Positions 1 to 6,226 of a stretch of DNA of 6,280 nt are shown here, piece by piece (within the stretch, counting starts at the first letter, position 1; every line of letters starts with the position of its first letter). A model generated the notes under the pieces. That model worked only from the letters and a program-made list of their open reading frames with translations. It had not been told where the DNA came from and did not search any database. Location of the stretch: the NCBI GenBank assembly GCA_018400335.1, contig JAGYMT010000119.1:1-6280 (forward strand), read 5' to 3'. The translations under genes were made by a program, and so were the position numbers. Source of the DNA: Kiritimatiellia bacterium. GTDB lineage: Bacteria > Verrucomicrobiota > Kiritimatiellia > JAAZAB01.

Positions 1-549
1 GACAAACAATAGACCGTTTTCTTGTTTTTCTTGCTGGTTTCCAAAGCTTGAGGTACTAATCACGGCGAAATAGGAAATGCTTCGATCACGGGAGAGCATC
101 TGTAGAATGGCGCCGTCCGGCGCGACGGGCTCGGTTTTCGCCGCCGCCCTGTAGATGCGTACGCTGATGCCGCCCTCCACGAGCTTCGCTGCCGATGCCG
201 GGTCGAAATCGCCGAGCGGCTCGATCTTAGCATGCTGCGCGCGGAGCCGCTCGAGTTCACCCGCCGCGTCCTTTCTGCGCTCCAGCAGGGCGCTCACCTT
301 TTCGACCACCTGCTCAGGGTCGGTTTCGGGCGCGGTTTCCTGCTTCTCCACGGCTTCTTCGAACAGTGTCAGCGCGCCGAGCGCGCGCTCGATTCGCGCA
401 ACCCGTCCCCGTGCCGCCTCCAGCTCCTTGCCCTCGGGCGGATTGACGGCGGTGACGTGCAGCACGCCGAGCCGGCGCAGTGCCTCGAGCGTGGCGTCCT
501 TTCCGGATGCCATGCAGAGGAGCCCCAATTTTTTCATTTTTACGATCAT
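1..549 (-). CDS. atpI: V/A-type ATPase membrane stator subunit I, N-terminal part (cut by window edge)
   Basis: Subunit I (the 'a' subunit) anchors the peripheral stalks to the membrane and provides the ion half-channels next to the rotating K ring. The frame is open from ATG at 549 to the left edge, giving 183 residues; the full family is usually around 600 or more, so only part of the cytoplasmic N-terminal domain is present and no membrane helices are visible. The start MIVKMKKLGLLCMAS, followed by DATLEALRRLGVLHVTAV, is the typical opening of bacterial I subunits. A charged helical stretch at about residues 45-115 (ARIERALGAL, then VSALLERRKDAAGELERLRA) fits the coiled-coil arm. ISVRIYRA at about 131-138 begins the next globular part. 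The ATG overlaps the atpD stop as ATGA, which implies translational coupling. The last 20 or so codons before the edge are richer in A+T. Identity rests on both sequence and operon position. Confidence 0.88.
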   Translation of the reverse strand, partial: MIVKMKKLGLLCMASGKDATLEALRRLGVLHVTAVNPPEGKELEAARGRVARIERALGALTLFEEAVEKQETAPETDPEQVVEKVSALLERRKDAAGELERLRAQHAKIEPLGDFDPASAAKLVEGGISVRIYRAAAKTEPVAPDGAILQMLSRDRSISYFAVISTSSFGNQQEKQENGLLFV

Positions 550-1151
550 GCCGATTTCATCAAGGCCATTGACTTGCGTTTCGCGATTTTGGAGCGGACC
601 ACTCCGGCCGCGTCCATGTCCCCCAAAAATATGCGTATCACGCGGATGTTGTTCGATGCCTCGGGTATCTTGACCTTCTCGAACAGGTTGACCCTCTGGG
701 ACGTTACGAGCAGCTCCGCGCTGAGCAGCCTGAACTGCTCGGTCAGGATCGTCTGTTCCGCCCTCAGCCGCGCCAGCTTCTTGAGCGCGGCGATTCCGTC
801 GTCAAGCCACGGCGGCGTTTCAAAAAGATCAAGCGGCTCTTCCTCGAACAGCACTTCCTCGAACACCGGTATAACCACGCCGGCGATGTTGACGGAGCTC
901 CGCTTCACTGAGGCCACCTTCAGACGGTCCTCGATGCCGGATTTCTCCGCGAAGAGGCGCATCCATCCGGCGATATCCGCGAGAAGCGCGTTCTCCTCCG
1001 CCTTCTTCTTTTCGATCAGCACCTCGACGCGCCTGGTCTCCAACTGGAGCTGCTCGCGCTTGAGCTCCAGCGTGGGCAGGAAGCGCTTGAACCTGCCGAG
1101 GTTGTCCCTCTGCGCCTTCAACTCGTTCTTGGTGTACTTGATCTTGGGCAT
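546..1151 (-). CDS. atpD: V/A-type ATPase subunit D (central rotor shaft)
   Basis: Subunit D is the long antiparallel coiled-coil shaft that turns inside the A3B3 hexamer and transmits torque to the membrane ring. The 201-residue length is usual for the family. The N-terminus PKIKYTKNELKAQRDNLGRF, then FLPTLELKREQLQ, is the characteristic D opening. Helices at about 8-80 and 117-195 form the coiled coil, with a short hydrophobic beta-like middle (VNIAGVVIPVFEEVLF, 88-103). The C-terminal NNIRVIRIFLGDMDAAGVVRSKIAK (167-191) is the conserved D tail. ATG at 1151 is preceded by GGGGAG with 5-base spacing. The gene lies 19 bases after atpB, and a small hairpin sits immediately before its ribosome-binding site. 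It overlaps atpI by 4 bases. I see nothing truncated or odd in the protein. Confidence 0.95.
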   Translation of the reverse strand: MPKIKYTKNELKAQRDNLGRFKRFLPTLELKREQLQLETRRVEVLIEKKKAEENALLADIAGWMRLFAEKSGIEDRLKVASVKRSSVNIAGVVIPVFEEVLFEEEPLDLFETPPWLDDGIAALKKLARLRAEQTILTEQFRLLSAELLVTSQRVNLFEKVKIPEASNNIRVIRIFLGDMDAAGVVRSKIAKRKSMALMKSA

Positions 1152-1162
1152 CGAAACTCCCC

Positions 1163-1181
1163 GGCCGCCTTCAGTTCGGCC
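1163..1181 (-). repeat. Small inverted repeat spanning the atpB stop, abutting the atpD ribosome-binding site
   Basis: GGCCG (1177-1181 read on the minus strand) and CGGCC (1163-1167) form a 5-bp GC-only stem with a 9-base loop that contains the atpB stop codon (1171-1173). The atpD Shine-Dalgarno GGGGAG (1157-1162) begins immediately after the stem. There is no U-tract, so it is not a terminator. It could modestly damp atpD translation unless a ribosome finishing atpB opens it. The pairing is visible; the function is inference, and a 5-bp stem can arise by chance. Confidence 0.4.
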
Positions 1182-2463
1182 AGAATTCCTTCACCAGGTC
1201 GGACGGCATCCCGGTCTCGGCCGGATCGAAACAGTCGGCGAGTATCTTCCACCCGAGGTCCAGCGCGGGCTCAAGCGGGATGTTCACGTTCAGGTCCATG
1301 AGCTCCTTTTCAAAGCGGTCGCCGTATTTCAGCAGCTTGTGATCCCACTCGCTCATTCGGAAACCCATGGACTGCTTCTCAATGCATTCCTTGAAGGAGG
1401 CGTAAAGCTGGATCATCGAGTTCATGACCGTGCGGTGGTCCTTGCGGGTCTTGCCGTTCACGAGCTGCTTGAGGCGGCTAAGCGAACCGAACGGCTCTAT
1501 CCTCTGGTTGCGCAGATAGAACTGGCCCTCAGTGATGTAGCCCGTGTTGTCGGGAACGGGGTGGGTGACGTCATCGCCCGGCATCGTGGTGGCCGCGAGA
1601 ATCGTGATCGAGCCGGCGCCCTCGAAGTCAACGGCCTTCTCGTACCGCGCCGCCAGCTGGGAGTAGAGGTCGCCGGGATAACCGCGGTTCGAGGGGATCT
1701 GTTCCATGGTGATCGCTATTTCCTTCATGGCGTCGGCGAAGTTGGTCATGTCCGTCAGGAGCACGAGCACGCGCTTGCCGCCCAGCGCGAACTGCTCGGC
1801 GACGGCCAGGCTTATGTCGGGAACCATGAGACACTCCACGGTGGGGTCGGCCGCGGTGTGGATGAATAGAATGGATCTGGAAAGCGCGCCGTTTTCCTCG
1901 AGGGTGTCGCGGAAATACAGGTAATCGTCAAACTTGAGGCCCATGCCGCCCAGGATGATGATGTCCACTTCCGCCTGAAGCGCGATCCTTGCAAGCAGCG
2001 GATTGTAAGGCTCGCCGGCCACGGAGAAGATCGGGAGCTTCTGCGACTCTACCAGGGTGTTGAATACGTCAATCATCGGAATGCCAGTGCGGATCATGTT
2101 GCTCGGGATCACGCGCTTGGAGGGGTTGACCGACGGTCCCCCGATTGCTATGGCATTCTCCGTTATCGCCGGGCCCTTGTCTCGCGGAATACCCGTTCCG
2201 GTGAATACCCTGCCGATGAGGGATTCGGAGAAGGACGTCTCCATGGGATGGCCGAGGAAGCACACCTCGGCGTCAGTTGCTATTCCGCGCGCGCCCGCGA
2301 AGACCTGTAGTGAAACCATGTCGCCCTGCAGCCGGATAACCTGGGCCAGGGATGTTCCGCGGGCGGAACGCACCTCGGCGAGCTCCTTATAGCTCACGCC
2401 CTCGGCTATTACGTTAATCACGTTGCCTGCGATCTGCTCTATTCTATGGTAAAGCCTGCGCAT
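1171..2463 (-). CDS. atpB: V/A-type ATPase subunit B (non-catalytic regulatory subunit of the A3B3 head)
   Basis: Subunit B alternates with A in the cytoplasmic hexamer and contributes to the catalytic interface without hydrolysing ATP itself. The gene encodes 430 residues from ATG at 2463, a usual length. The P-loop position reads SVAGEPYN (about 147-154), so it has no Walker A lysine, as expected for B. Other B landmarks are [18 protein letters not shown] (about 124-141), [15 protein letters not shown] (235-249), [20 protein letters not shown] (258-277), [19 protein letters not shown] (301-319) and [10 protein letters not shown] (325-334). By homology R330 in SLSR is the arginine finger reaching the A active site. 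A TTG start at 2481 is possible in frame, but AGGAG at 2468-2472 lies directly before ATG 2463, and that ATG gives the usual family N-terminus. It begins one base after the atpA stop. Confidence 0.97.
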   Translation of the reverse strand: MRRLYHRIEQIAGNVINVIAEGVSYKELAEVRSARGTSLAQVIRLQGDMVSLQVFAGARGIATDAEVCFLGHPMETSFSESLIGRVFTGTGIPRDKGPAITENAIAIGGPSVNPSKRVIPSNMIRTGIPMIDVFNTLVESQKLPIFSVAGEPYNPLLARIALQAEVDIIILGGMGLKFDDYLYFRDTLEENGALSRSILFIHTAADPTVECLMVPDISLAVAEQFALGGKRVLVLLTDMTNFADAMKEIAITMEQIPSNRGYPGDLYSQLAARYEKAVDFEGAGSITILAATTMPGDDVTHPVPDNTGYITEGQFYLRNQRIEPFGSLSRLKQLVNGKTRKDHRTVMNSMIQLYASFKECIEKQSMGFRMSEWDHKLLKYGDRFEKELMDLNVNIPLEPALDLGWKILADCFDPAETGMPSDLVKEFWPN

Positions 2464-2464
2464 A

Positions 2465-4207
2465 TTACTCCTTGCCGTCAACCTTTTGTCCTGCCGCCCC
2501 GGCGATCATGTCCTCGATCTGCTTCTGAACGACGCTGAATTTCTTCTCCTCCATATGGATTCTGTTCCAGTCCTTCGTGAGCTGGCCAAGCGAGTGGAAG
2601 AATTTACGCGCCGCGGCCTGATTCTCGAAATTCATCTCGGCCGTCATTGCATTGGCGAGCACTCCCATCACGTGCTGCTGGCGCTCGGCGGGGGTTGATC
2701 CGTCCACCTCGTTGAAAGCGTCCTGCTGAAGAAAGACCGCGTCGATGAAATCGGCTTTCAGGAAGATGACGAAGTCCTCCATAGGCGTGCCTTCCTCGCC
2801 CACGACCTTCATCATCTGGTCCACCTCGTTGCCCCTGCGCAGAATCCGGCGCGCGAGCTGGAGGTCGTTCTCGGGGATGATGCTCTTGTACTTGCTCCAA
2901 CTCTCCATCGGATCAATGGCGGGATAGCGTCTGGCGTCGGACCGCTCGCGGGAAAGGCCGTGGAAGGCGCCCACAACCTTGAGGGTCGCCTGCGTTACGG
3001 GCTCCTCGAAGTTGCCGCCCGCCGGGCTGACCGTGCCGCCGATCGTTATGGATCCGGTCGTGCCGTCGTTCAGCTTCACTATTCCGCCCCGCTCGTAGAA
3101 CGCGGCGATCACGGACTCGAGGTAGGCGGGGAACGCCTCCTCGCCCGGAATTTCTTCGAGACGCCCGGAGGTCTCGCGCAGCGCCTGAGCCCAGCGCGAG
3201 GTAGAGTCGGCCAGCATCAGTACGTTGAGCCCCATCTCTCTGTAATACTCCGCGAGGGTGACGGCGGTGTAGACCGAGGCCTCCCGCGCGGCAACCGGCA
3301 TGGAGCTGGTGTTGCATATGATGATGGTCCTGTCCATCAGCTTCTTGCCCGTGCGAGGGTCAATGAGCACGGGGAACTCGCGCAGGGTTTCCACCACTTC
3401 GCCGGCCCGCTCGCCGCACGCCGCGATGATGACGATGTCAACATCCGCATGGCGGCTGGTGAGCTGCTGGAGCACGGTCTTGCCGGCGCCGAAGGGACCG
3501 GGTATGCAGTAGGTTCCGCCCCTTGCGACGGGGAAGAACGAGTCAATTACGCGGATCTTGGTTATGAGGGGCTCGGCCGGCTTGAGGCGCTCGGCGTAGC
3601 TCGTTATGGGGATCTTCACCGGCCACTTCTGGAGCATGCTGACCTCGCGCGTCCGCTTTTCGCCCTTGAGCGTGGCGACCCGCTTGTCTATGGTCTGGCT
3701 GCCGGCGGTAATGATGTCCTCGACGGTCCAGGAGCCTTGGAAGTTGAACGGCACCATGATGCGGTGCGTGAAAATACCTTCAGGAACCGTGCCCAGCGTG
3801 TCGCCGGCCCGCACAACATCGCCCTTTTTGGCCGCGGGCGTGAATTCCCATTCCACGTCGCGAGGAAGCGCCTCAATGTAAGCCCCTCGCTTGAGGAAGA
3901 ATCCGCACTGCTCCGCAAGCTTGGGCAGGGGGTTCTGCAGCCCGTCAAATATCTGGGAGAGCAGGCCTGGCCCCAGCTCGACGGCCAGCAGCTCGCCGCT
4001 GAATTCCACGGTGTCGCCGACCTTTAAGCCGACTGTGTCCTCAAAAACCTGCATGTCGGCTTTGTTTTCGCGAATGCGGATAACCTCCGACTTCAGGCGC
4101 TGGTCTCCCAGGATGGCGTACGCCACTTCGTTTTGAATGACGGGGTCTTCGAACTCCACCGTCAACATGCTGGCATTAACTCCCACGATTTTTCCGGAAT
4201 GGCTCAT
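2465..4207 (-). CDS. atpA: V/A-type ATPase catalytic subunit A
   Basis: Subunit A carries the ATP-binding catalytic site in the cytoplasmic A3B3 head. The protein has 580 residues, a normal length. In order it shows an N-terminal beta-barrel (1-70, opening [17 protein letters not shown]), the A-specific insertion or bulge region (about 110-190, with [13 protein letters not shown]), the Walker A loop GPFGAGKT at 237-244, [11 protein letters not shown] from 265 with the expected catalytic glutamate E266, the Walker B strand plus [13 protein letters not shown] (about 328-345), [17 protein letters not shown] (347-363), [19 protein letters not shown] (385-403) and a helical C-terminal domain. All catalytic residues look intact. 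The GERAGEV form resembles chlamydial and spirochaetal A subunits as I remember them. ATG 4207 follows AGGGG with 5-base spacing and lies 8 bases after the DUF2764 gene. The stop is one base from the atpB start, so equal synthesis of A and B is likely. Confidence 0.98.
   Translation of the reverse strand: MSHSGKIVGVNASMLTVEFEDPVIQNEVAYAILGDQRLKSEVIRIRENKADMQVFEDTVGLKVGDTVEFSGELLAVELGPGLLSQIFDGLQNPLPKLAEQCGFFLKRGAYIEALPRDVEWEFTPAAKKGDVVRAGDTLGTVPEGIFTHRIMVPFNFQGSWTVEDIITAGSQTIDKRVATLKGEKRTREVSMLQKWPVKIPITSYAERLKPAEPLITKIRVIDSFFPVARGGTYCIPGPFGAGKTVLQQLTSRHADVDIVIIAACGERAGEVVETLREFPVLIDPRTGKKLMDRTIIICNTSSMPVAAREASVYTAVTLAEYYREMGLNVLMLADSTSRWAQALRETSGRLEEIPGEEAFPAYLESVIAAFYERGGIVKLNDGTTGSITIGGTVSPAGGNFEEPVTQATLKVVGAFHGLSRERSDARRYPAIDPMESWSKYKSIIPENDLQLARRILRRGNEVDQMMKVVGEEGTPMEDFVIFLKADFIDAVFLQQDAFNEVDGSTPAERQQHVMGVLANAMTAEMNFENQAAARKFFHSLGQLTKDWNRIHMEEKKFSVVQKQIEDMIAGAAGQKVDGKE
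2468..2472 (-). promoter_or_regulatory. atpB ribosome-binding site inside the end of atpA
   Basis: AGGAG lies within the last codons of atpA, and TAAT separates it from ATG at 2463. It decides the atpB start in favour of ATG 2463 over the in-frame TTG at 2481, which would place this Shine-Dalgarno inside the gene. The stop of A and the start of B are one base apart (TAATATG), an arrangement that suits re-initiation by the same ribosome. Confidence 0.75.
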
Positions 4208-4215
4208 AATTGCCC

Positions 4216-4767
4216 CTATTGCTTCAACGAGCTTTCGACAAAGTTGTCAACCGCCGCCCGTCCCTGTTCTTCCTTCATGCTGCTCCAACGAATAGAGAGA
4301 TTGAGTTTTAAAGCGAATGCCAGTAAGGCGGGCATGCCGAACGGATCGAACGCCGCCATTTCCTCGATCGTTTCCCAGCGGAACCGATCGAGAGCGAGTT
4401 CCCGCTCCAGCGGGTTCGTCTCGGCTGCCTGCGAGTCATGCGAGCGCCGCAGTATCTCGGCCGCAGCCTCGTCCGGGAACGGTTCGTAAAACTCGCAATA
4501 CTTGAGAAACGGATCCGGCTCCACACCCAGCCGCGCAGCCCGGTTCCTTACAATCGCGTTCCGCAACAGCGTTTCGCGGCATAGCCAGTCGCGCACAAAT
4601 TGATGCCCTGCCTTCTCCGGCTCGCCCCGGATCACGTGACGCAAGTCCTCGTAGTCCTCGCGCGACACCATTTCCTTGCAGTCCGCCAGAAATGACTCGC
4701 CGGTTACAGGCGGAGTCTCGTCCAGCGCCAGAGTCGGAAGGCTTGCTGCCAGGAAATAGTAGGCCAT
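4216..4767 (-). CDS. DUF2764-family protein of the V/A-type ATPase operon, possible C-like central-stalk subunit
   Basis: This 183-residue soluble protein sits between atpE and atpA, where DUF2764 genes lie in chlamydial, spirochaetal and Bacteroidetes ATPase operons. The family signature seen here is the opening YYFLAASLPTL, followed by a proline-rich turn (ETPPVTGESFLADC, about 17-30) and otherwise helical sequence, with a C-terminal helix pair ERELALDRFRWETIEEM and LLAFALKLNLSIRW (about 121-161). There are no signal peptide, membrane helices or nucleotide-binding motifs. Canonical A-type operons encode subunits C and F in this slot and neither is visible here, so a role as a central-stalk or C-like socket subunit is an inference from position; biochemical function is not established to my knowledge. 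ATG 4767 follows AAGGA with about 6-base spacing, 11 bases after atpE. The family call rests on recognition plus context. Confidence 0.82.
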   Translation of the reverse strand: MAYYFLAASLPTLALDETPPVTGESFLADCKEMVSREDYEDLRHVIRGEPEKAGHQFVRDWLCRETLLRNAIVRNRAARLGVEPDPFLKYCEFYEPFPDEAAAEILRRSHDSQAAETNPLERELALDRFRWETIEEMAAFDPFGMPALLAFALKLNLSIRWSSMKEEQGRAAVDNFVESSLKQ

Positions 4768-4778
4768 GGATATCCTTT

Positions 4779-5405
4779 CTACTCAAGCGGTTTCCTGGCG
4801 GCCTCGCGCACAATCTCCTCCAATTGGGGCTGGAGAAACGCGGCCATGGCGTCCGCTATCGCCTCAAGCGTGAAGTCATGCCAGACCTTGCCCTCGTTGA
4901 GAGATATCTTGAACCCCTTCACAATGTTGTCGTCCGACCGGATCTCGACGCCCTTGGACAGAGCCTGCGCGAACTTGTCCGCGAAGAGCTGTTTCAGCTT
5001 TTCCAGATCATCGGCGCCGACCAGCGCCTCTATGCGGCTCTCTGTCATGCCGTGCTCGACGTAACCCTTTGCGAGCGCTATTATCATCTGGGCAAGTTCT
5101 TCGGGCGTGAGGCTTTGTGACACAGAGTCGCTTATGAGGTTCTTGAAAAGCTTTTCAACAGCCCCGCCGACGGCTATCAGCACGTCCCGAGCGGATTGCG
5201 ACATTGTCCTGACGCCGCGGTCGGCGTGGATCTTGGCGTCGGCCTCAGCCTGCTTGATGATCTCCGCCGCCTTGTGCTCGGCCTTCTTGATCAGTTCGGC
5301 GGATTCCTGCTTTGCCGCGGAAACAATGCCGTCTGCCTCGGCCTTGGCCTTGTCAACACCATCCCGCTGTATACGCTCGATGAGATTTTTGAGTTCTTCA
5401 GCCAT
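4779..5405 (-). CDS. atpE: V/A-type ATPase subunit E (peripheral stalk)
   Basis: Subunit E forms the peripheral stalks that hold the A3B3 head against rotation, usually paired with a G/H helix. The protein has 208 residues, normal for the family. Residues 1-90 are an Ala/Lys/Glu-rich helix with long runs such as AKAEADGIVSAAKQESAELI and KKAEHKAAEIIKQAEADAKI, typical of the E stalk coil. Residues 100-208 form the globular C-terminal head-binding domain, with GFKISLNEGKVWHDFTLEAI and FLQPQLEEIV near the end. It is the first gene of the ATPase cluster: ATG 5405 follows AGAGGG with 8-base spacing and a gap of about 360 bases lies upstream. No separate G/H gene precedes it in the window, so the stalk partner is either encoded elsewhere or absent, as commonly noted for this operon subclass. 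Confidence 0.92.
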   Translation of the reverse strand: MAEELKNLIERIQRDGVDKAKAEADGIVSAAKQESAELIKKAEHKAAEIIKQAEADAKIHADRGVRTMSQSARDVLIAVGGAVEKLFKNLISDSVSQSLTPEELAQMIIALAKGYVEHGMTESRIEALVGADDLEKLKQLFADKFAQALSKGVEIRSDDNIVKGFKISLNEGKVWHDFTLEAIADAMAAFLQPQLEEIVREAARKPLE

Positions 5406-5464
5406 GACAGCAGCCCTCTTTCTATTCGTTGTCGCATGAGTCGAATACTAAAAAAAGAAGCACC

Positions 5465-5492
5465 ATGATACCGGCGCATGTTGAAAGATCAA
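5465..5492 (-). promoter_or_regulatory. Candidate sigma70-type promoter for the ATPase operon
   Basis: On the minus strand TTGATC (5487-5492) and TATCAT (5465-5470) are separated by 16 bases and resemble TTGACA and TATAAT at four of six positions each. Transcription would begin near 5458, giving a leader of about 50 bases before the atpE ATG. The location is sensible, but such matches are common by chance and no experimental signal is available. Confidence 0.3.
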
Positions 5493-5585
5493 GAGGAAAA
5501 TTCACTTTTGGTCGAGCGCCAAGTTGTTGTCAGGCGTGCTTGCTTGTGCGATGAAGCCATACGCTTATCAATATTTCCTGGCGCC

Positions 5586-5662
5586 ATGCGCACGCGCGCA
5601 TCTGCGATCAGGTGCAAGATGTCCGGACTCCCCGGTCTTGCCTCAGGGACCGCACGCGTCCC
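5586..5662. repeat. Cluster of three short inverted repeats in the atpE upstream region
   Basis: Three inverted repeats follow one another. ATGCGC/GCGCAT has a 4-base loop (5586-5601). GCAAGA/TCTTGC (5614-5619 and 5636-5641) encloses a second pairing CCGG/CCGG (5623-5626 and 5632-5635), with a 3-base bulge between them. GGGAC/GTCCC has a 7-base loop (5646-5662). None is followed by a T-run on either strand, so they are not classical terminators. They could be a structured leader, the remains of a repetitive extragenic element, or chance pairing in GC-rich DNA. Confidence 0.4.
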
Positions 5663-5763
5663 CCGTGGCATGAGCGTCCCCGCTTGTGATCCTTAACAAA
5701 AGAAATGTTTCTGGTCCCGTTATCTTGGATGTGAATCCTCAACGACTTCTTTGAGTGTCCGGT

Positions 5764-5952
5764 CTATTTGCCGCAGCACTTCTTGTATTTCTTCCCGCTA
5801 CCACACGAAATCCCTTTGAATTCCTTGAATGGGGGGCGTTGCGTTTCTTGGGTCACGGAAGGGTCGTATGCAACCGCCAACCTGACGTCGCTGACAAGAA
5901 CGCGGGAAGGCCCCTTATTATTTTGGACCGTGAAAGACCGAACTTCCGGCAT
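5764..5952 (-). pseudogene. Probable internally deleted retropepsin-like protease gene with a C-terminal SEC-C-like tail
   Basis: The open frame encodes 62 residues. The last 13, from C50 to the end (CGSGKKYKKCC, then GK), match the SEC-C zinc-binding motif, but the first of its four cysteines is missing (I48 in place of Cys), so only C50, C59 and C60 remain. Residues 1-48 (MPEVRSFTVQNN at the start, PPFKEFKGI at the end) resemble, from memory, the N-terminus of small retropepsin-like aspartic proteases, in which a segment like EFKAI is followed at once by the catalytic DTGA; here it jumps straight to the SEC-C tail. The simplest reading is loss of the whole protease core with the frame kept. 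ATG 5952 has a strong AAGGGAGG site with 6-base spacing, 12 bases after the upstream gene, so it is probably still translated. Alternatively it is a genuine small SEC-C protein. The SEC-C match is firm; the protease origin is inference. Confidence 0.55.
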
Positions 5953-5964
5953 TCTCGACCTCCC

Positions 5965-6210
5965 TTACGCGAAGGCCACACGAGAATGAAAGACCTCTGT
6001 GTAGGAATCCTGCCCCGGCTCGCATTTCTGGACGAGAAATGTACCCATGTCATGCTCTTTGGCGGTTTTTTGAACAGCCTGCAGTTCGGAGTCATAAACG
6101 CCGACGACTTTCCGGTTCTTGAGCACGATGAACTTACCCTTGTGAAGGGAAACCAACTCATCCTGATGGTCCATGTAGTATTGGAATTCTTTTTTCAGGT
6201 TTATTTGCAT
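5965..6210 (-). CDS. Conserved-looking 81-aa protein of unknown function, DUF5678-like
   Basis: The start is probably ATG 6210, giving MQINLKKEFQYYMDHQ, because GGAGGGG at 6220-6226 sits 9 bases before it. An upstream in-frame ATG at 6228 has no ribosome-binding site and would only add MEGLVI. The protein is small and soluble, with an N-terminal helix (EFQYYMDHQDELVSLH), a two-strand hairpin (KFIVLKNRKVVGVYDS), a helix (ELQAVQKTAKEHD) and a last strand (GTFLVQKCEP), ending in SYTEVFHSRVAFA. The layout 'question-like strand - VVGVYDS - helix - strand' recalls DUF5678-type proteins, and the FHSRV ending is one I associate with a widespread unnamed bacterial family. I cannot assign a function. 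It is followed 12 bases later by the SEC-C gene and the two are probably co-transcribed. It is less GC-rich (about 50%) than the ATPase genes. Confidence 0.78.
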   Translation of the reverse strand: MQINLKKEFQYYMDHQDELVSLHKGKFIVLKNRKVVGVYDSELQAVQKTAKEHDMGTFLVQKCEPGQDSYTEVFHSRVAFA

Positions 6211-6219
6211 TATTACAAG

Positions 6220-6226
6220 CCCCTCC
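6220..6226 (-). promoter_or_regulatory. Ribosome-binding site that decides the start of the 81-aa gene
   Basis: GGAGGGG lies 9 bases before ATG 6210. The alternative ATG at 6228 overlaps this site and has only pyrimidine-rich sequence (CTTTTCAT) in front of it, so the shorter protein is preferred. Confidence 0.65.

Larger units (their letters stand above)
5406..5763. other. Intergenic region upstream of the ATPase operon
   Basis: No convincing gene lies in these 358 bases. Open frames of 60-72 codons exist on both strands, but they lack family-like sequence and overlap hairpins. The region should hold the atpE leader and promoter on its left side and the 3' end of the two-gene transcript on its right side. 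I see no stem followed by a U-run that would make a good intrinsic terminator after the SEC-C gene. Three short inverted repeats cluster at 5586-5662. Confidence 0.6.

Noticed and set aside
232..1869. Plus-strand open frame of 545 codons, antisense to atpI, atpD and atpB
   Set aside because: It is a shadow of the GC-rich coding pattern on the other strand. Its translation is low-complexity, rich in Arg, Ser, His and Leu, with no recognisable domain, and all three genes it crosses are clear family members.
2461..2481. Longer atpB start at TTG 2481
   Set aside because: It would overlap atpA by 17 bases and place the AGGAG site inside the gene. ATG 2463 has the site in front of it and gives the family-like N-terminus.
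2960..4027. Plus-strand open frame of 355 codons, antisense to atpA
   Set aside because: It lies wholly inside atpA on the opposite strand and follows its codon pattern. The product is Gly/Arg/Ala-rich and unlike a real protein.
5646..5662. GGGAC/GTCCC hairpin as an intrinsic terminator
   Set aside because: The stem is only 5 bp and there is no T-run on either side, so termination is not supported.
5489..5671. Short minus-strand frame (60 codons), and a 72-codon plus-strand frame at 5478-5696, in the intergenic region
   Set aside because: Neither has a good ribosome-binding site or family-like sequence that I can see, and both run through the inverted-repeat cluster.
5764..5952. SEC-C tail read as the end of a SecA gene
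   Set aside because: The frame has its own start and ribosome-binding site and only 62 codons, and the preceding sequence has no SecA features. SEC-C tails occur on many unrelated proteins.
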